A stretch of 64,000 nt of DNA. Origin: Mucilaginibacter saanensis (GTDB lineage: Bacteria; Bacteroidota; Bacteroidia; Sphingobacteriales; Sphingobacteriaceae). Of this stretch, positions 8,633 through 17,775 are shown one piece after another. The notes below the pieces were generated by a model, which saw nothing but the letters and a program-made list of their open reading frames with translations, was not told the DNA's origin and did no database searches. A program made the translations under genes and the position numbers. Position 1 is the stretch's first letter; the number at the start of each line of letters is the position of its first letter. The DNA lies in NCBI RefSeq assembly GCF_014200575.1, contig NZ_JACHBZ010000020.1:1-64000 (forward strand). The letters are read 5' to 3'.

Positions 8633-9409
8633 TTACAAAGAAAAAGCCTTTAAATATATTTGAGCATACTCGCCCCAGTTTTTCATTACAGATGACAGGG
8701 TAGTATTCAATGATTTGTTATTGACCAGTTTGCCTTTTTTGGGTGGGATTAAAGCTTTTTCATCAACCGGTATATCGGTAACTTTGGTAGCAAACCAAGT
8801 AATATTTTCATGCGGCAGTGCAACTCCAAGTATCATTCCAGGTAAGCCGCTAAATAATTCGGGCCCGCCTGACACCGCTATTTCATCAGTATAAAAGGCT
8901 ACCACGTAGATAGAATCAAGCACCAGGGCATTGGCCCGGCGGCAGGTATAACCCGCAATTTCACGCGTTTCGCTTGTTATCTTCCAGTTTATTTTGCGTG
9001 TGCTGTCCTTTACCAAAAAAGTTTCTTCAAACACCTTTTTCTGATTGATAACTGCGTTGGTTGTAAGATCGGTAAAAACGGTATTTACCTGGTTGGCCAT
9101 AGGGCTGTCACTAAAAAAGCCGCCAGTATTTGTTTCCGGTTCAATGGGCGTAAACATGGTTTTGTTGTTACCAAAAGCTAATGTACTTTTTAAAACCTTA
9201 AATTGTTTTTGCGTTTTTTTATAAGAGTCAAATGCTGGTCGTAAAAAACTCTCATTATCCTTGGTGATCTGTTTTTCGAACAGCGCATACATGTTAATGG
9301 TTTTTTCAAACGTGATGTTGCCGTTTTCGGTAAAGTGTTTGTTTTGAGCAAACAGCCGGCTGCTGCAAACTGCAAGCAAAAAGGTGGCCGATAATATGAT
9401 ATATTTCAT
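8633..9409 (-). CDS. GLPGLI family protein
   Basis: A 258-residue protein with a signal peptide (about 1-21, ending SSRLFAQ). The family-defining motif is present as FSGLPGMILGV, preceded by the usual IAGYTCRRANALV and VVAFYTDEIAVSGGPE segments. GLPGLI proteins are Bacteroidota periplasmic or outer-membrane-associated proteins of unknown function, nearly always beside a TonB-receptor-like barrel. That is the case here: the barrel gene lies 5 bp upstream on the same strand. Confidence 0.93.
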   Translation of the reverse strand: MKYIILSATFLLAVCSSRLFAQNKHFTENGNITFEKTINMYALFEKQITKDNESFLRPAFDSYKKTQKQFKVLKSTLAFGNNKTMFTPIEPETNTGGFFSDSPMANQVNTVFTDLTTNAVINQKKVFEETFLVKDSTRKINWKITSETREIAGYTCRRANALVLDSIYVVAFYTDEIAVSGGPELFSGLPGMILGVALPHENITWFATKVTDIPVDEKALIPPKKGKLVNNKSLNTTLSSVMKNWGEYAQIYLKAFSL

Positions 9410-9414
9410 CGTGA

Positions 9415-12210
9415 TTATTTTTTAGGTGCTCCGCCGCCCATGTGGTTAAAGTCCCAAACAAGCGAAAGCATAAAGTATCTTTTGATAGTGGTATAACGTT
9501 CCTGCGTAAGTATATTGGCTGATCCCGTACGGTTGTACCCGGTGTTTTGGTTAAGCAGGTCGTTGCCGGTAATGCCCAGTTTCAGGCTTTCATCTTTAAA
9601 AAATGATTTGCTGATGGTGGCATTTAAAGTAGTGCGCCTGAAATCCTCACTAAAGGATTGTGTTTTTGCATTAAACACGTAATTGGCATCAGAGCCGATC
9701 TGGAATTTTGCAGGCAGGTATACATTAAATCCGCCATAGGCATTAAATCCGCGGCCGTTATTGTTAATTTGTTGCTGTAACGATGACGAGTTTACGGTGT
9801 AGGTGGGACCTGCACCAGCCCAAAAATCATACTTTTTTTGTTTGTATTTGGACAGCCTTAAAGTTGCTGAATAGGTGTATGCCTTGGTTTGATTAAGCTG
9901 GCTGTTGGTGAGGTTAAAATAATTACTGCCGTTAACACCAAGCCCGATACCTGCATTTACATCCGCCTTTGGTATTTTTTGATCAAAGTAGGCGTTGAAA
10001 TATAAGTTGGAGGTTTGGTGGCCCTTAAGGTTTGATGACTGATAGGTGCTTACACCGGCAGAATCGGTCATTACGTTGTTTACTATAGGATTTATAGTAC
10101 GGGAGTATGATCCGTTTATCCAGATGGATTGCCCGCTTATTACCTTGTAAGAGTTATAGCTCGCGCTGATGCGGTTGGTAAACGATGGTCTTAGATCAGG
10201 GTTACCCAAGGTAATGTTTAAGGGATCGGTATTTACTTTTACGGGCTGTATCTGGTCAATAGTTGGTTGCGAGGTATTCCCGTTATAATTTAACCGGAAT
10301 GATTGCTGCTGCGAAAATTTATACTGAAAGCTCGCTTGCGGATACCAATTTACAAAGTTGCGTGTAAGCGTATTATTGGTAAACTCATCTATCTGTTTAA
10401 AATTTACGGTTGATACTTTTGAGCCAAAGTTGATGATGGTTTTCTTGCCTTTATAGTTAAAGATAGCTCCAAACTGGTTTGATAGCTGGTTTAATTTAAA
10501 GTTATTACTCAGGGTGTCATCCAGTATATTATACTCGCCCGATGGGGATTTGTTAAATGAGCGCCTGTCTGACCGCCCATTATTGATATTGAGGCCATAA
10601 TTAAGGATAACTGAAAACGCTTTTGTAAAAGGTTCAGAATAAGTGAAATTGGTATTAAGGATGGAGCTTTGGTTAAGAGCAGTTTTGTACTGATCAATTT
10701 TACGGGTGCTATCCAACTTGCCCTGGTCGTTAAAATAATCTATCTCAGATTTCAGGAAGCCTTTGCTTTCACTTTGATTATAAGCCTCGTTAATATTTAC
10801 AGAGAAACTGCGGCCAACCTTCTTGAATTTTTTGTTGTAAAAAACGGTGGCGTTAAATATTTTTTGATCGCCGTTGTTAATTATGCTCCTGTTGTTGGTG
10901 TTAAGCATGGAGCCATTACTACGCAGGCTATTAGTTTTATAATCATCATCGGTAACTGTATTTTTGGTGGTACCATCAACAGAAACCTTGAGGTTTGATG
11001 ACGTGTCAATCTTTAGCTGGTAAACCGCGTCCAGTTTTTGCCTGAAAATGTGATTGTGAAAATTTTGGTCGGTGTTGCTGTTGAAATAGGTTTCGGGCAG
11101 GTTATTTTGGGTCACCGTGTTTTTGGTGCCATCAACATTTAATGATCCTATTTTATAATTGGTATTGATAGATTCCTTGTCGCCATTCCATTTGGTATCA
11201 TAATGAACACCACCTGTGCGGGCCAGTGGAATACCCTGGCCGTTGTATTGGCCGTTAAAGGAGTCAAGACCATCGTCGCCCCCGCCGCCATAAAAATAAA
11301 TCTCACCTCCATCGCCAAATTCAAGGCCCCCCGAGTTGCCATACTTGGAGTTATCTTCCCAACCCAGCCCTGTTTTGCCCGTATTGCCAATAGTACCATA
11401 AACAGAGAATTTTTGCTTGCCTTTAAAGCGGTTAAACATCAGCTGTTCCTGGTAATATTTGTCGGTACCACCCTCAACATCTATCTTACCAAAATAGCCA
11501 TTCTTCTTATCCTCCTTAAGTTTTATATTGAGGGTTTTATTTTTTACGCCATCATCAATGCCGGTAAATGCTGCCTGGTCACTTTTTTTATCATATAGCT
11601 GCACTTTATCAACCATATCGGCACGCAGGTTTTTGGTAACCAGAGTTGGGTCGTCACCAAAAAACTCTTCACCATCAACCAGTACCTTATTTACCGTTTG
11701 GCCCTGGGCCGTAATTTTGCCATCCTTATCTACCTGTATACCCGGTAGCTCCTTTAACAAATCCTCCACCTTTGCGTTGGGCTGTACCGTAAATGCAGCG
11801 GCATTAAATTCAGTGGTATCGCCTTTTATTTTAACCGCGGCAACCTTGGCTTTAATAATTACTTCGGCAAGCAGCTGCGTTTTGAGGATCATTGTTATAT
11901 GCCCAAAATCATGAACGGTATGCGCCGAATCAAGTGTAAATCGATCCACATAATCGGCATATCCGGGATAGGTAAGCAGCAGGATGAACTTGCCCTTTTT
12001 TAAATTGTTTATAGCAAAAGCGCCATCATTTACCCTGGTGAATTTTTGAAGAGTGGAATCTTTGGCATTTAGTACGCTAACTGTGGCGTTGGTGAGCCTG
12101 GAGTTTGATGCGGTATCCGCTACCGAACCTTTGATGGAATAATTACTTTGCGCAAATACAGAAACCGTACTTATGCAAAGTATTATTAGTGCAGGAATTG
12201 TGATTTTCAT
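9415..12210 (-). CDS. TonB-receptor-like outer-membrane barrel with carboxypeptidase-regulatory domain
   Basis: A 931-residue protein from the ATG at 12208-12210; a TTG start seven codons upstream is less likely. Order: signal peptide (about 1-22, VSVFAQ), carboxypeptidase-regulatory-like beta domain (about 25-115, SIKGSVADTASNSRLTNATV), plug-like segment (about 115-230, VEDLLKELPGIQVDKDGKITAQGQ, then KVLVDGEEFFGDD), and a long beta-barrel to the C-terminus. The type matches the OMP_b-brl_3 class that accompanies GLPGLI proteins. It lacks a clear TonB box in the mature N-terminus. The pair probably forms an outer-membrane assembly with an unknown cargo. Length is normal for the class. Confidence 0.9.
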   Translation of the reverse strand: MKITIPALIILCISTVSVFAQSNYSIKGSVADTASNSRLTNATVSVLNAKDSTLQKFTRVNDGAFAINNLKKGKFILLLTYPGYADYVDRFTLDSAHTVHDFGHITMILKTQLLAEVIIKAKVAAVKIKGDTTEFNAAAFTVQPNAKVEDLLKELPGIQVDKDGKITAQGQTVNKVLVDGEEFFGDDPTLVTKNLRADMVDKVQLYDKKSDQAAFTGIDDGVKNKTLNIKLKEDKKNGYFGKIDVEGGTDKYYQEQLMFNRFKGKQKFSVYGTIGNTGKTGLGWEDNSKYGNSGGLEFGDGGEIYFYGGGGDDGLDSFNGQYNGQGIPLARTGGVHYDTKWNGDKESINTNYKIGSLNVDGTKNTVTQNNLPETYFNSNTDQNFHNHIFRQKLDAVYQLKIDTSSNLKVSVDGTTKNTVTDDDYKTNSLRSNGSMLNTNNRSIINNGDQKIFNATVFYNKKFKKVGRSFSVNINEAYNQSESKGFLKSEIDYFNDQGKLDSTRKIDQYKTALNQSSILNTNFTYSEPFTKAFSVILNYGLNINNGRSDRRSFNKSPSGEYNILDDTLSNNFKLNQLSNQFGAIFNYKGKKTIINFGSKVSTVNFKQIDEFTNNTLTRNFVNWYPQASFQYKFSQQQSFRLNYNGNTSQPTIDQIQPVKVNTDPLNITLGNPDLRPSFTNRISASYNSYKVISGQSIWINGSYSRTINPIVNNVMTDSAGVSTYQSSNLKGHQTSNLYFNAYFDQKIPKADVNAGIGLGVNGSNYFNLTNSQLNQTKAYTYSATLRLSKYKQKKYDFWAGAGPTYTVNSSSLQQQINNNGRGFNAYGGFNVYLPAKFQIGSDANYVFNAKTQSFSEDFRRTTLNATISKSFFKDESLKLGITGNDLLNQNTGYNRTGSANILTQERYTTIKRYFMLSLVWDFNHMGGGAPKK

Positions 12211-12742
12211 AAGGTAGTTTATGGAAACCAAGATATAACTAAAACTTTAGTAATCAAAGAGGTTTAACAATTGTACTATTTGTTTTAACATTTATTAACT
12301 AATGTGTGATATAATTACTTGATTATCTGTGTGGTTTGAGGGGGCGTATTTGCTTGAGTATTACTATCCGGATGTAGCAAAGCCGGAGTGTATTTTTCAT
12401 CGGATAATATTTGCGGAGTATAAATTAAGGTGCACAACATAAATGATAATATCATAATTAAGAAACGAAATGAGTTTTAAAACGGATTGAGCTTACGTGG
12501 AGGAGGAACTTTCGCAATTGCCTACTGACAAGTAATAGGTGATTAATAGCACCAGCCAAAACATAGCCGATGTGAAAACATCCTGTGATGCATTGTCAAA
12601 ACACTTTACCAGGGTTTTGACAATAGTGCTGATGCTATTAAAGTAAATTTAAATTGGTAGCAAAAAAATCAGAATCTGCCCGTATATTGCACATGTGATT
12701 AAACGTTTTAGCAATGATTACCAAAAAGCCCTAAAAATCATA
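12211..12742. other. Intergenic region between divergent barrel and GH92 genes
   Basis: About 530 bp with no convincing gene. It holds a perfect inverted repeat at 12592-12624, listed separately, and otherwise AT-rich sequence that must carry the promoters of both divergent genes. I could not identify clear -33/-7 pairs. Confidence 0.6.
12592..12624. promoter_or_regulatory. Perfect inverted repeat upstream of the GH92 gene
   Basis: ATTGTCAAAAC (12592-12602) and GTTTTGACAAT (12614-12624) are perfect 11-bp arms with an 11-nt spacer. There is no T-run, and it lies about 120 bp before the GH92 start. An operator for a dimeric regulator is more likely than a terminator. Confidence 0.55.
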
Positions 12743-15022
12743 ATGAAAAGAATATTTCTTCTGGCGTTTGCCCTTTTACCGGTAGCAGCTATTGCTCAGC
12801 AAAACAGTAAAGCTACTGACCTGGTTGATTATATAAACCCGCTAATGGGTACGGCATCAAAACCATCCCTATCTAACGGGAATACCTATCCGGCCGTAGC
12901 ATTGCCCTGGGGCATGAACTTCTGGACGCCGCAAACCGGCAAAATGGGTAACGGCTGGCAGTATACGTATGATGCCGATAAAATACTGGGCTTTAAGCAA
13001 ACCCACCAGCCATCGCCCTGGATGAATGACTATGGTATGTTTTCCATTTTTCCGGAAACCGGCGCTTTAAAGCTTGATGAAAGTAAACGTGCCAGCTGGT
13101 TCTCGCACAAAGCCGAGGTTGCTAAACCCTATTACTATAGCGTTTACCTGGCCGACTATGATGTAACTACCGAGCTTACACCAACCGAGCGCGCAGCCAA
13201 CTTCAGGTTCACTTTCCCTAAAAGCGATAGTTCACATATTATTATTGATGCTTTTGATAAAGGATCGTATGTGAAAATTATTCCTGGTGAGCAAAAGATT
13301 ATCGGTTACAGTACCCGTAACAGCGGTGCCGTACCTGCCAACTTTAAAAACTACTTTGTTATTTATATTGATAAACCTTTTGCGCTGGCGTCAACCTGGC
13401 ACAATGGCCAAAAAGATGGTTCGCTGGAGTATACCGGTGATCATGCCGGTGCCGTAATCAGTTTTAAAACTATTAAAGGCGAGCAAGTGCATCTTCGGGT
13501 AGCGTCGTCGTTTATAAGTGCAGAGCAGGCCGAACTGAATTTAAAACGCGAGTTAGGTACCGATAAATTTGAGGTTACCGAACAAAAAGCAAAAGATACC
13601 TGGAATAAAACCTTAAGTCATTTAAAGGTAGAGGGTGGTACTATTGACCAAACCCGTACTTTTTACTCCAGCCTGTACAGGATGTTATTTTTCCCAAACA
13701 AACTGTATGAGGTTGATGCCAAGGGGCAAACCATGCACTACAGCCCAATTAATGGTAAGATATTGCCGGGGTATTATTTTGCCGGCACGGGTTTTTGGGA
13801 TACCTTCCGTGCGCTTTATCCTTTCTTAAACCTGGTTTATCCATCTATAAATAAAGAGATGCAGCAGGGACTGGTAAATTCTTATAAAGAAGGCGGCTGG
13901 CTGCCGGAGTGGTCAAGCCCGGGTTATGCCGATTGTATGATAGGTAATAATTCTGCCTCGGTAGTGTCTGAAGCTTATTTGAAAGGTTTGCGTGGTTATG
14001 ATATTGAATCATTATACCAGGCACTTAAACATGGTGCCAATAACGAAGGCCCTAACGCTACAGGCCGCAGGGGAGTGGAGTATTATAATACCCTGGGTTA
14101 TGTGCCTTATGATGTAAAGATTAATGAAAACGCTGCCCGTACACTGGAGTATGCTTATGATGATTTTGCTATATACCAGTTGGGTAAAGCACTTAACAAA
14201 CCAAAATCAGAGATCGAGGTATACAAAAAACGCAGCCAGAACTATCGTAACCTGTTTGATCCGGAAACCAAGTTAATGCGTGGTAAAAACAAAGATGGCT
14301 CGTTTGAAACTCCATTTAATCCGTTTAAATGGGGCGATGCCTTTACCGAGGGCAATAGCTGGCATTATAGCTGGGGCGTATTTCATGACATACAGGGTTT
14401 GATAAACCTGATGGGCGGCAAACCGCAGTTTGTAGCCAAACTTGATTCTGTATTTACTATACCGCCAATTTTTGATGACAGTTATTACGGTACTACTATT
14501 CACGAAATTCGCGAAATGCAGATAGCCGGTATGGGGCAATATGCACACGGTAACCAGCCTATACAACACATGATATACCTGTACAACTTTGCCGGCGAAC
14601 CATGGAAAACCCAATATTGGGCACGCGAAACCATGAATAAGCTATACAAAGCAATACCCGATGGCTATTGCGGAGATGAAGATAACGGGCAAACATCTGC
14701 CTGGTATGTATTTTCGGCCATGGGCTTTTACCCGGTAACTCCGGCCAGCGATCAGTACGTGTTAGGTGCGCCGCTGTTTAAAAAATTAACAGTTAGTCTT
14801 GAAAATGGTAAAACTATCACCATTAATGCTCCTAAAAACAATGCAGATAATAAATACGTGAATAGCCTGAGCATAAATGGTAAGCCTTATGATTTTAACT
14901 GGCTTAGCCACAAAGCGCTGCTGAACGGAGCCGAACTTAATTTTGATATGTCGGCCACGCCTAATAAACAACGTGGTATCAAAGCCGAGGATGTGCCTTA
15001 TTCCATGTCGAACGAGAAATAA
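12743..15022 (+). CDS. GH92 family alpha-mannosidase, secreted
   Basis: A 759-residue protein from the ATG at 12743, which opens a good signal peptide (MKRIFLLAFALLPVAAIAQQ); the open frame reaches back to 12695 but that extension is not signal-like. GH92 enzymes are calcium-dependent exo-alpha-mannosidases. Typical segments are VDYINPLMGTASKPSLSNGN at the start of the N-terminal beta-sandwich, GTGFWDTFRALYP, HEIREM and DGYCGDEDNGQTSAWYVFSA in the (alpha/alpha)6 domain; the acidic residues in the last two match the catalytic region. It should act in the periplasm or at the surface on alpha-mannosides such as those on yeast or fungal glycans. It stands alone, without a SusCD pair nearby. Confidence 0.93.
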   Translation: MKRIFLLAFALLPVAAIAQQNSKATDLVDYINPLMGTASKPSLSNGNTYPAVALPWGMNFWTPQTGKMGNGWQYTYDADKILGFKQTHQPSPWMNDYGMFSIFPETGALKLDESKRASWFSHKAEVAKPYYYSVYLADYDVTTELTPTERAANFRFTFPKSDSSHIIIDAFDKGSYVKIIPGEQKIIGYSTRNSGAVPANFKNYFVIYIDKPFALASTWHNGQKDGSLEYTGDHAGAVISFKTIKGEQVHLRVASSFISAEQAELNLKRELGTDKFEVTEQKAKDTWNKTLSHLKVEGGTIDQTRTFYSSLYRMLFFPNKLYEVDAKGQTMHYSPINGKILPGYYFAGTGFWDTFRALYPFLNLVYPSINKEMQQGLVNSYKEGGWLPEWSSPGYADCMIGNNSASVVSEAYLKGLRGYDIESLYQALKHGANNEGPNATGRRGVEYYNTLGYVPYDVKINENAARTLEYAYDDFAIYQLGKALNKPKSEIEVYKKRSQNYRNLFDPETKLMRGKNKDGSFETPFNPFKWGDAFTEGNSWHYSWGVFHDIQGLINLMGGKPQFVAKLDSVFTIPPIFDDSYYGTTIHEIREMQIAGMGQYAHGNQPIQHMIYLYNFAGEPWKTQYWARETMNKLYKAIPDGYCGDEDNGQTSAWYVFSAMGFYPVTPASDQYVLGAPLFKKLTVSLENGKTITINAPKNNADNKYVNSLSINGKPYDFNWLSHKALLNGAELNFDMSATPNKQRGIKAEDVPYSMSNEK

Positions 15023-15045
15023 GAGTAAACATCCAAAATGCAACC

Positions 15046-15072
15046 TGTCATGCTGAACGAAGTGAAGCATCT
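15046..15072. repeat. Dispersed repeat, TGTCATGCTGAACGAAG type
   Basis: Carries TGTCATGCTGAACGAAGTG and then AAGCATCT, a short degenerate member of the repeat family also seen at 15188 and 61822. It lies between the GH92 stop and the palindromic terminator. Confidence 0.6.
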
Positions 15073-15085
15073 GTTGTAGAACTTA

Positions 15086-15137
15086 ATAATAAAAAAAAGC
15101 CTTACGAAGTTAACTTCGTAAGGCTTTTTTTTATTAT
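15086..15137. terminator. Bidirectional palindromic terminator
   Basis: A perfect 52-bp palindrome centred on GTTAAC. Its GC part, GCCTTACGAAG and complement, is flanked by eight A on the left (15091-15098) and eight T on the right (15125-15132), so it can terminate on both strands. It serves GH92 (+) and lies beyond the APC permease (-). The core CTTACGAAGTT/AACTTCGTAAG recurs at 45569-45601. Confidence 0.9.
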
Positions 15138-15187
15138 GGCTTACAATTGCATCATTGTGAAGTACAGACTAAGTGGTTCTCTAAACT

Positions 15188-15250
15188 TGTCATCCTGAGC
15201 GACAGCGAAGGATCTATTCATCGATTGAATTCTTCGCTGCGCTCAGATTC
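15188..15250. repeat. Dispersed inverted repeat, TGTCATCCTGAGCG type
   Basis: Left half TGAGCG-ac-AGCGAAG (15196-15210) pairs with CTTCGCT-g-CGCTCA (15232-15245). This is a common intergenic repeat type in Mucilaginibacter/Pedobacter-like genomes. No gene function is implied. Confidence 0.7.
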
Positions 15251-15307
15251 ACAAACTATTTTGTGTCTTGTAATGACGCGGTTTTATGGGTAAAAATAAT
15301 AAACCGC

Positions 15308-16630
15308 TTACTGCCCGTCAGTATTATTCTTTTTATAAGCCAGCCATACATAAAAAGGAATGCCGCCCATCAGCAATAAAAAGCCGTAGTAAACGGCCTC
15401 TTTACCTGTTCCGGCAATGGTCCACAGGGCGTAGCCAAATGCCAAAATTGCCAGTATTACCGCACCGGTTAAACCGTGTGTTTGCTTTTGTTTTACCCGG
15501 ATAATAAGATAAGCCGCTGCCGATAGTAAGTACGGGATGAGTATGGATAATAAAGATAGCAACAGCAAAAATTTGAATTGCTCAACCAAGCCTTTGGTAT
15601 AGTTCATGCTCATAAAAACAGATACCATTACGCTGCTTACCAAAATGCCTACATAAGGCACTCCCTTTTTATTCTGCCGGGCAAAAGCAGCCGGAAATAG
15701 TTTGTCGTTAGCAATGGCAAAGGGTACTTGTCCTTGTAATAATGTCCAGCCGTTGAGGGAACCAAATGCGGCAATGGCTATACCGGCACTTACCCAGTAG
15801 CGGGCATTACTGCCATATATTACTACAGCTGCATCAGCAAAAGGAGTAAGTGAGTGCTGCAACGTTGCCGCAGGTATAATACCGATAACGCTAAAGCTGC
15901 TCATGATATAAACCAACGTAGCAATCAACAAACCCAGCAAAGTAGCCCGGGGAATAGTTTTCTCCGGATCGGCTACGCTGCCCGCTGGTACGGTGGCGCT
16001 CTCAATACCTATAAAGGCAAACATGGTCATGGTGGCGGTAGCAGTTAGTGCGTTATATACAGAGGTTCCGCTGCCATTAAACGGGCTGAAGTTTTTGGCC
16101 TGTATAAAAAATAGTCCGCCTATGGCTACCAGTATCAATGGAGTTATTTTTAAAATAGTGGTAACCAGCTGTAATTTGCCACTGGTAACTACTCCACGGG
16201 TATTAATATAGGTAAGCAACCATATAGTACATAAACCTGTGGTAACGGCTATAACGGCACTTGATGCCAGTACCGGAAAAAATGTGCTCAGTGCGCTTAC
16301 AAATGAAATAGTTATAGCGGCGTTGGCACAAGAAACGGCCAGGTAATATCCCCAGGCTACCAGGAAACCTGCAAAATCACCCAGGCCGCTGCGGGTATAG
16401 GCGTAAGGGCCGCCCGTTGCATGAGGCAGCAGCTTGCTCAGGTTACTAAAAACCTTGGCTAAGAAGAAAGAGCCGACGGCCGAAAATATCCAACCCAGTA
16501 AACCGATACTGCCAAATGAAGCCATAGCGGCGGGCATTAAAAATACCCCGGCGCCTATCATATTGCCTACCACCAGTGATGTGCTGGTCCATAAGCCTAA
16601 TTTGTTTTTTGTAGAAGTAGGTGCCGACAT
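15308..16630 (-). CDS. APC superfamily amino-acid permease
   Basis: A 440-residue inner-membrane protein with about 12 hydrophobic segments. The start (LGLWTSTSLVVGNMIGAGVFLMPAAMA) carries the GxG substrate-binding motif of the first broken helix, here GAG in NMIGAGVF. GGPYAYTRSGLG and the FAFIGIESATVPAGSVADPEKTIPRAT stretch are typical of the AdiC/CadB-like basic amino acid/polyamine antiporter subgroup. The substrate cannot be read from the sequence and no decarboxylase gene lies beside it. Confidence 0.9.
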   Translation of the reverse strand: MSAPTSTKNKLGLWTSTSLVVGNMIGAGVFLMPAAMASFGSIGLLGWIFSAVGSFFLAKVFSNLSKLLPHATGGPYAYTRSGLGDFAGFLVAWGYYLAVSCANAAITISFVSALSTFFPVLASSAVIAVTTGLCTIWLLTYINTRGVVTSGKLQLVTTILKITPLILVAIGGLFFIQAKNFSPFNGSGTSVYNALTATATMTMFAFIGIESATVPAGSVADPEKTIPRATLLGLLIATLVYIMSSFSVIGIIPAATLQHSLTPFADAAVVIYGSNARYWVSAGIAIAAFGSLNGWTLLQGQVPFAIANDKLFPAAFARQNKKGVPYVGILVSSVMVSVFMSMNYTKGLVEQFKFLLLLSLLSILIPYLLSAAAYLIIRVKQKQTHGLTGAVILAILAFGYALWTIAGTGKEAVYYGFLLLMGGIPFYVWLAYKKNNTDGQ

Positions 16631-16767
16631 AGCTATTTACTATTTTATGGGTGATAAGATAGGATATTTATTGGTAAGCACATTAAAATTATTAAAGGAG
16701 GCTGGCGTTGTTAAAAAAGGTTAAAATTTATTAATAGTCAATTGGTTACGCTAAGTTTATATCGCCT

Positions 16768-17487
16768 ATGAAACTTAAAACGGCCATATTGTTTATCGTT
16801 TACCTCATGCCGCTTGGTTTTGTTAAAGGGCAGGTTGTTAAAGTGCAGCAGGGTTTGGTTTTTAAAAGCGGCACTGCCGTAAGGCTCGGAAGCGTGCGCG
16901 TAGTAAACAAACAAAGCAAAATTGCGGTAACATCAAATACTGTTGGCGTATTTACCATTGCCGCTATAAAGGGGGACACTTTACAATTTGTAAACGATAG
17001 CTATTTGAGTACTGATATCGTTGTTACCGACCTTGCCGATACGGTAGTGTATCTGCAGCCCGTGATACAACTGGCAGAAGTAGTGATCAAAGAGAAGTCC
17101 CTTATCCAGGAAATACGAGAGGCCCAGAAGGGATATAGGAAGAAAAGCGTTTTTTATACGGGCACTCCTCATTATTATTACCTGGTTTTAAAACCCATGA
17201 CCTTTATTTATGAGAATTTTAAAAGTGAGGTTAAAGATGCGCGCAGGTTTAATCGCTTTGCCAAACGGGAGTTAACGGCTAATGAGATCAACAAACGGTT
17301 TAACAATTCACTTATAAAACAGGTTGTTCCGATTAAGACTAACGAAATTGATGATTTCAGAATTGATTATGCTCCTACCCTAAAGCAACTCAATAGAATG
17401 AGTGATTATGACCTTGTCAACTATATAAAAAATAGCTACCAGGATTATAAAAGGAAATGTTTTGTTAACGACATTCACAAACTATAA
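16768..17487 (+). CDS. Secreted carboxypeptidase-regulatory-like domain protein
   Basis: A 239-residue protein with a signal peptide (about 1-22, ending FVKGQ). Residues about 25-110 form a carboxypeptidase-D-regulatory-like beta domain (AVRLGSVRVVNKQSKIAVTSNTVG, then F-hydrophobic, GDTLQFVNDSYLS), as in many Bacteroidota surface proteins. The rest, about 110-239, is charged and helix-rich with no motif I know. Function unknown. It begins about 140 bp from the divergent permease gene. Confidence 0.75.
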   Translation: MKLKTAILFIVYLMPLGFVKGQVVKVQQGLVFKSGTAVRLGSVRVVNKQSKIAVTSNTVGVFTIAAIKGDTLQFVNDSYLSTDIVVTDLADTVVYLQPVIQLAEVVIKEKSLIQEIREAQKGYRKKSVFYTGTPHYYYLVLKPMTFIYENFKSEVKDARRFNRFAKRELTANEINKRFNNSLIKQVVPIKTNEIDDFRIDYAPTLKQLNRMSDYDLVNYIKNSYQDYKRKCFVNDIHKL

Positions 17488-17775
17488 GGAAGCTATCTCA
17501 TAAGGGCAGCCTCTTTTTATGTGATCCCGTTTATACAGCTTACACACCAATTTCTTGACCGTATGCAGCTTCTTGCTAACTGGCTGAAACTAATATCTTA
17601 ATTTATATAAATAACACAAACGTTAATCCTATTAGATGTGAACTAACTTCAATTGCCCTAAAAGAGCGATATGGTTATTTTCCCAGATTTGCGGCCTGGT
17701 CCGGTTGGGCACTGATGCGTTTTTTTTATATTTTGCGCCAGTTTTGATTTATAACCTGCATATATAATTTTACCA

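Noticed and set aside
11203..11914. Plus-strand open frames of 131 and 128 codons inside the barrel gene
   Set aside because: They are antisense shadows of a well-supported outer-membrane protein and show no family features.
15188..15250. Insertion sequence remnant
   Set aside because: No transposase sequence and no clear target duplication; the pattern is that of a short dispersed intergenic repeat.
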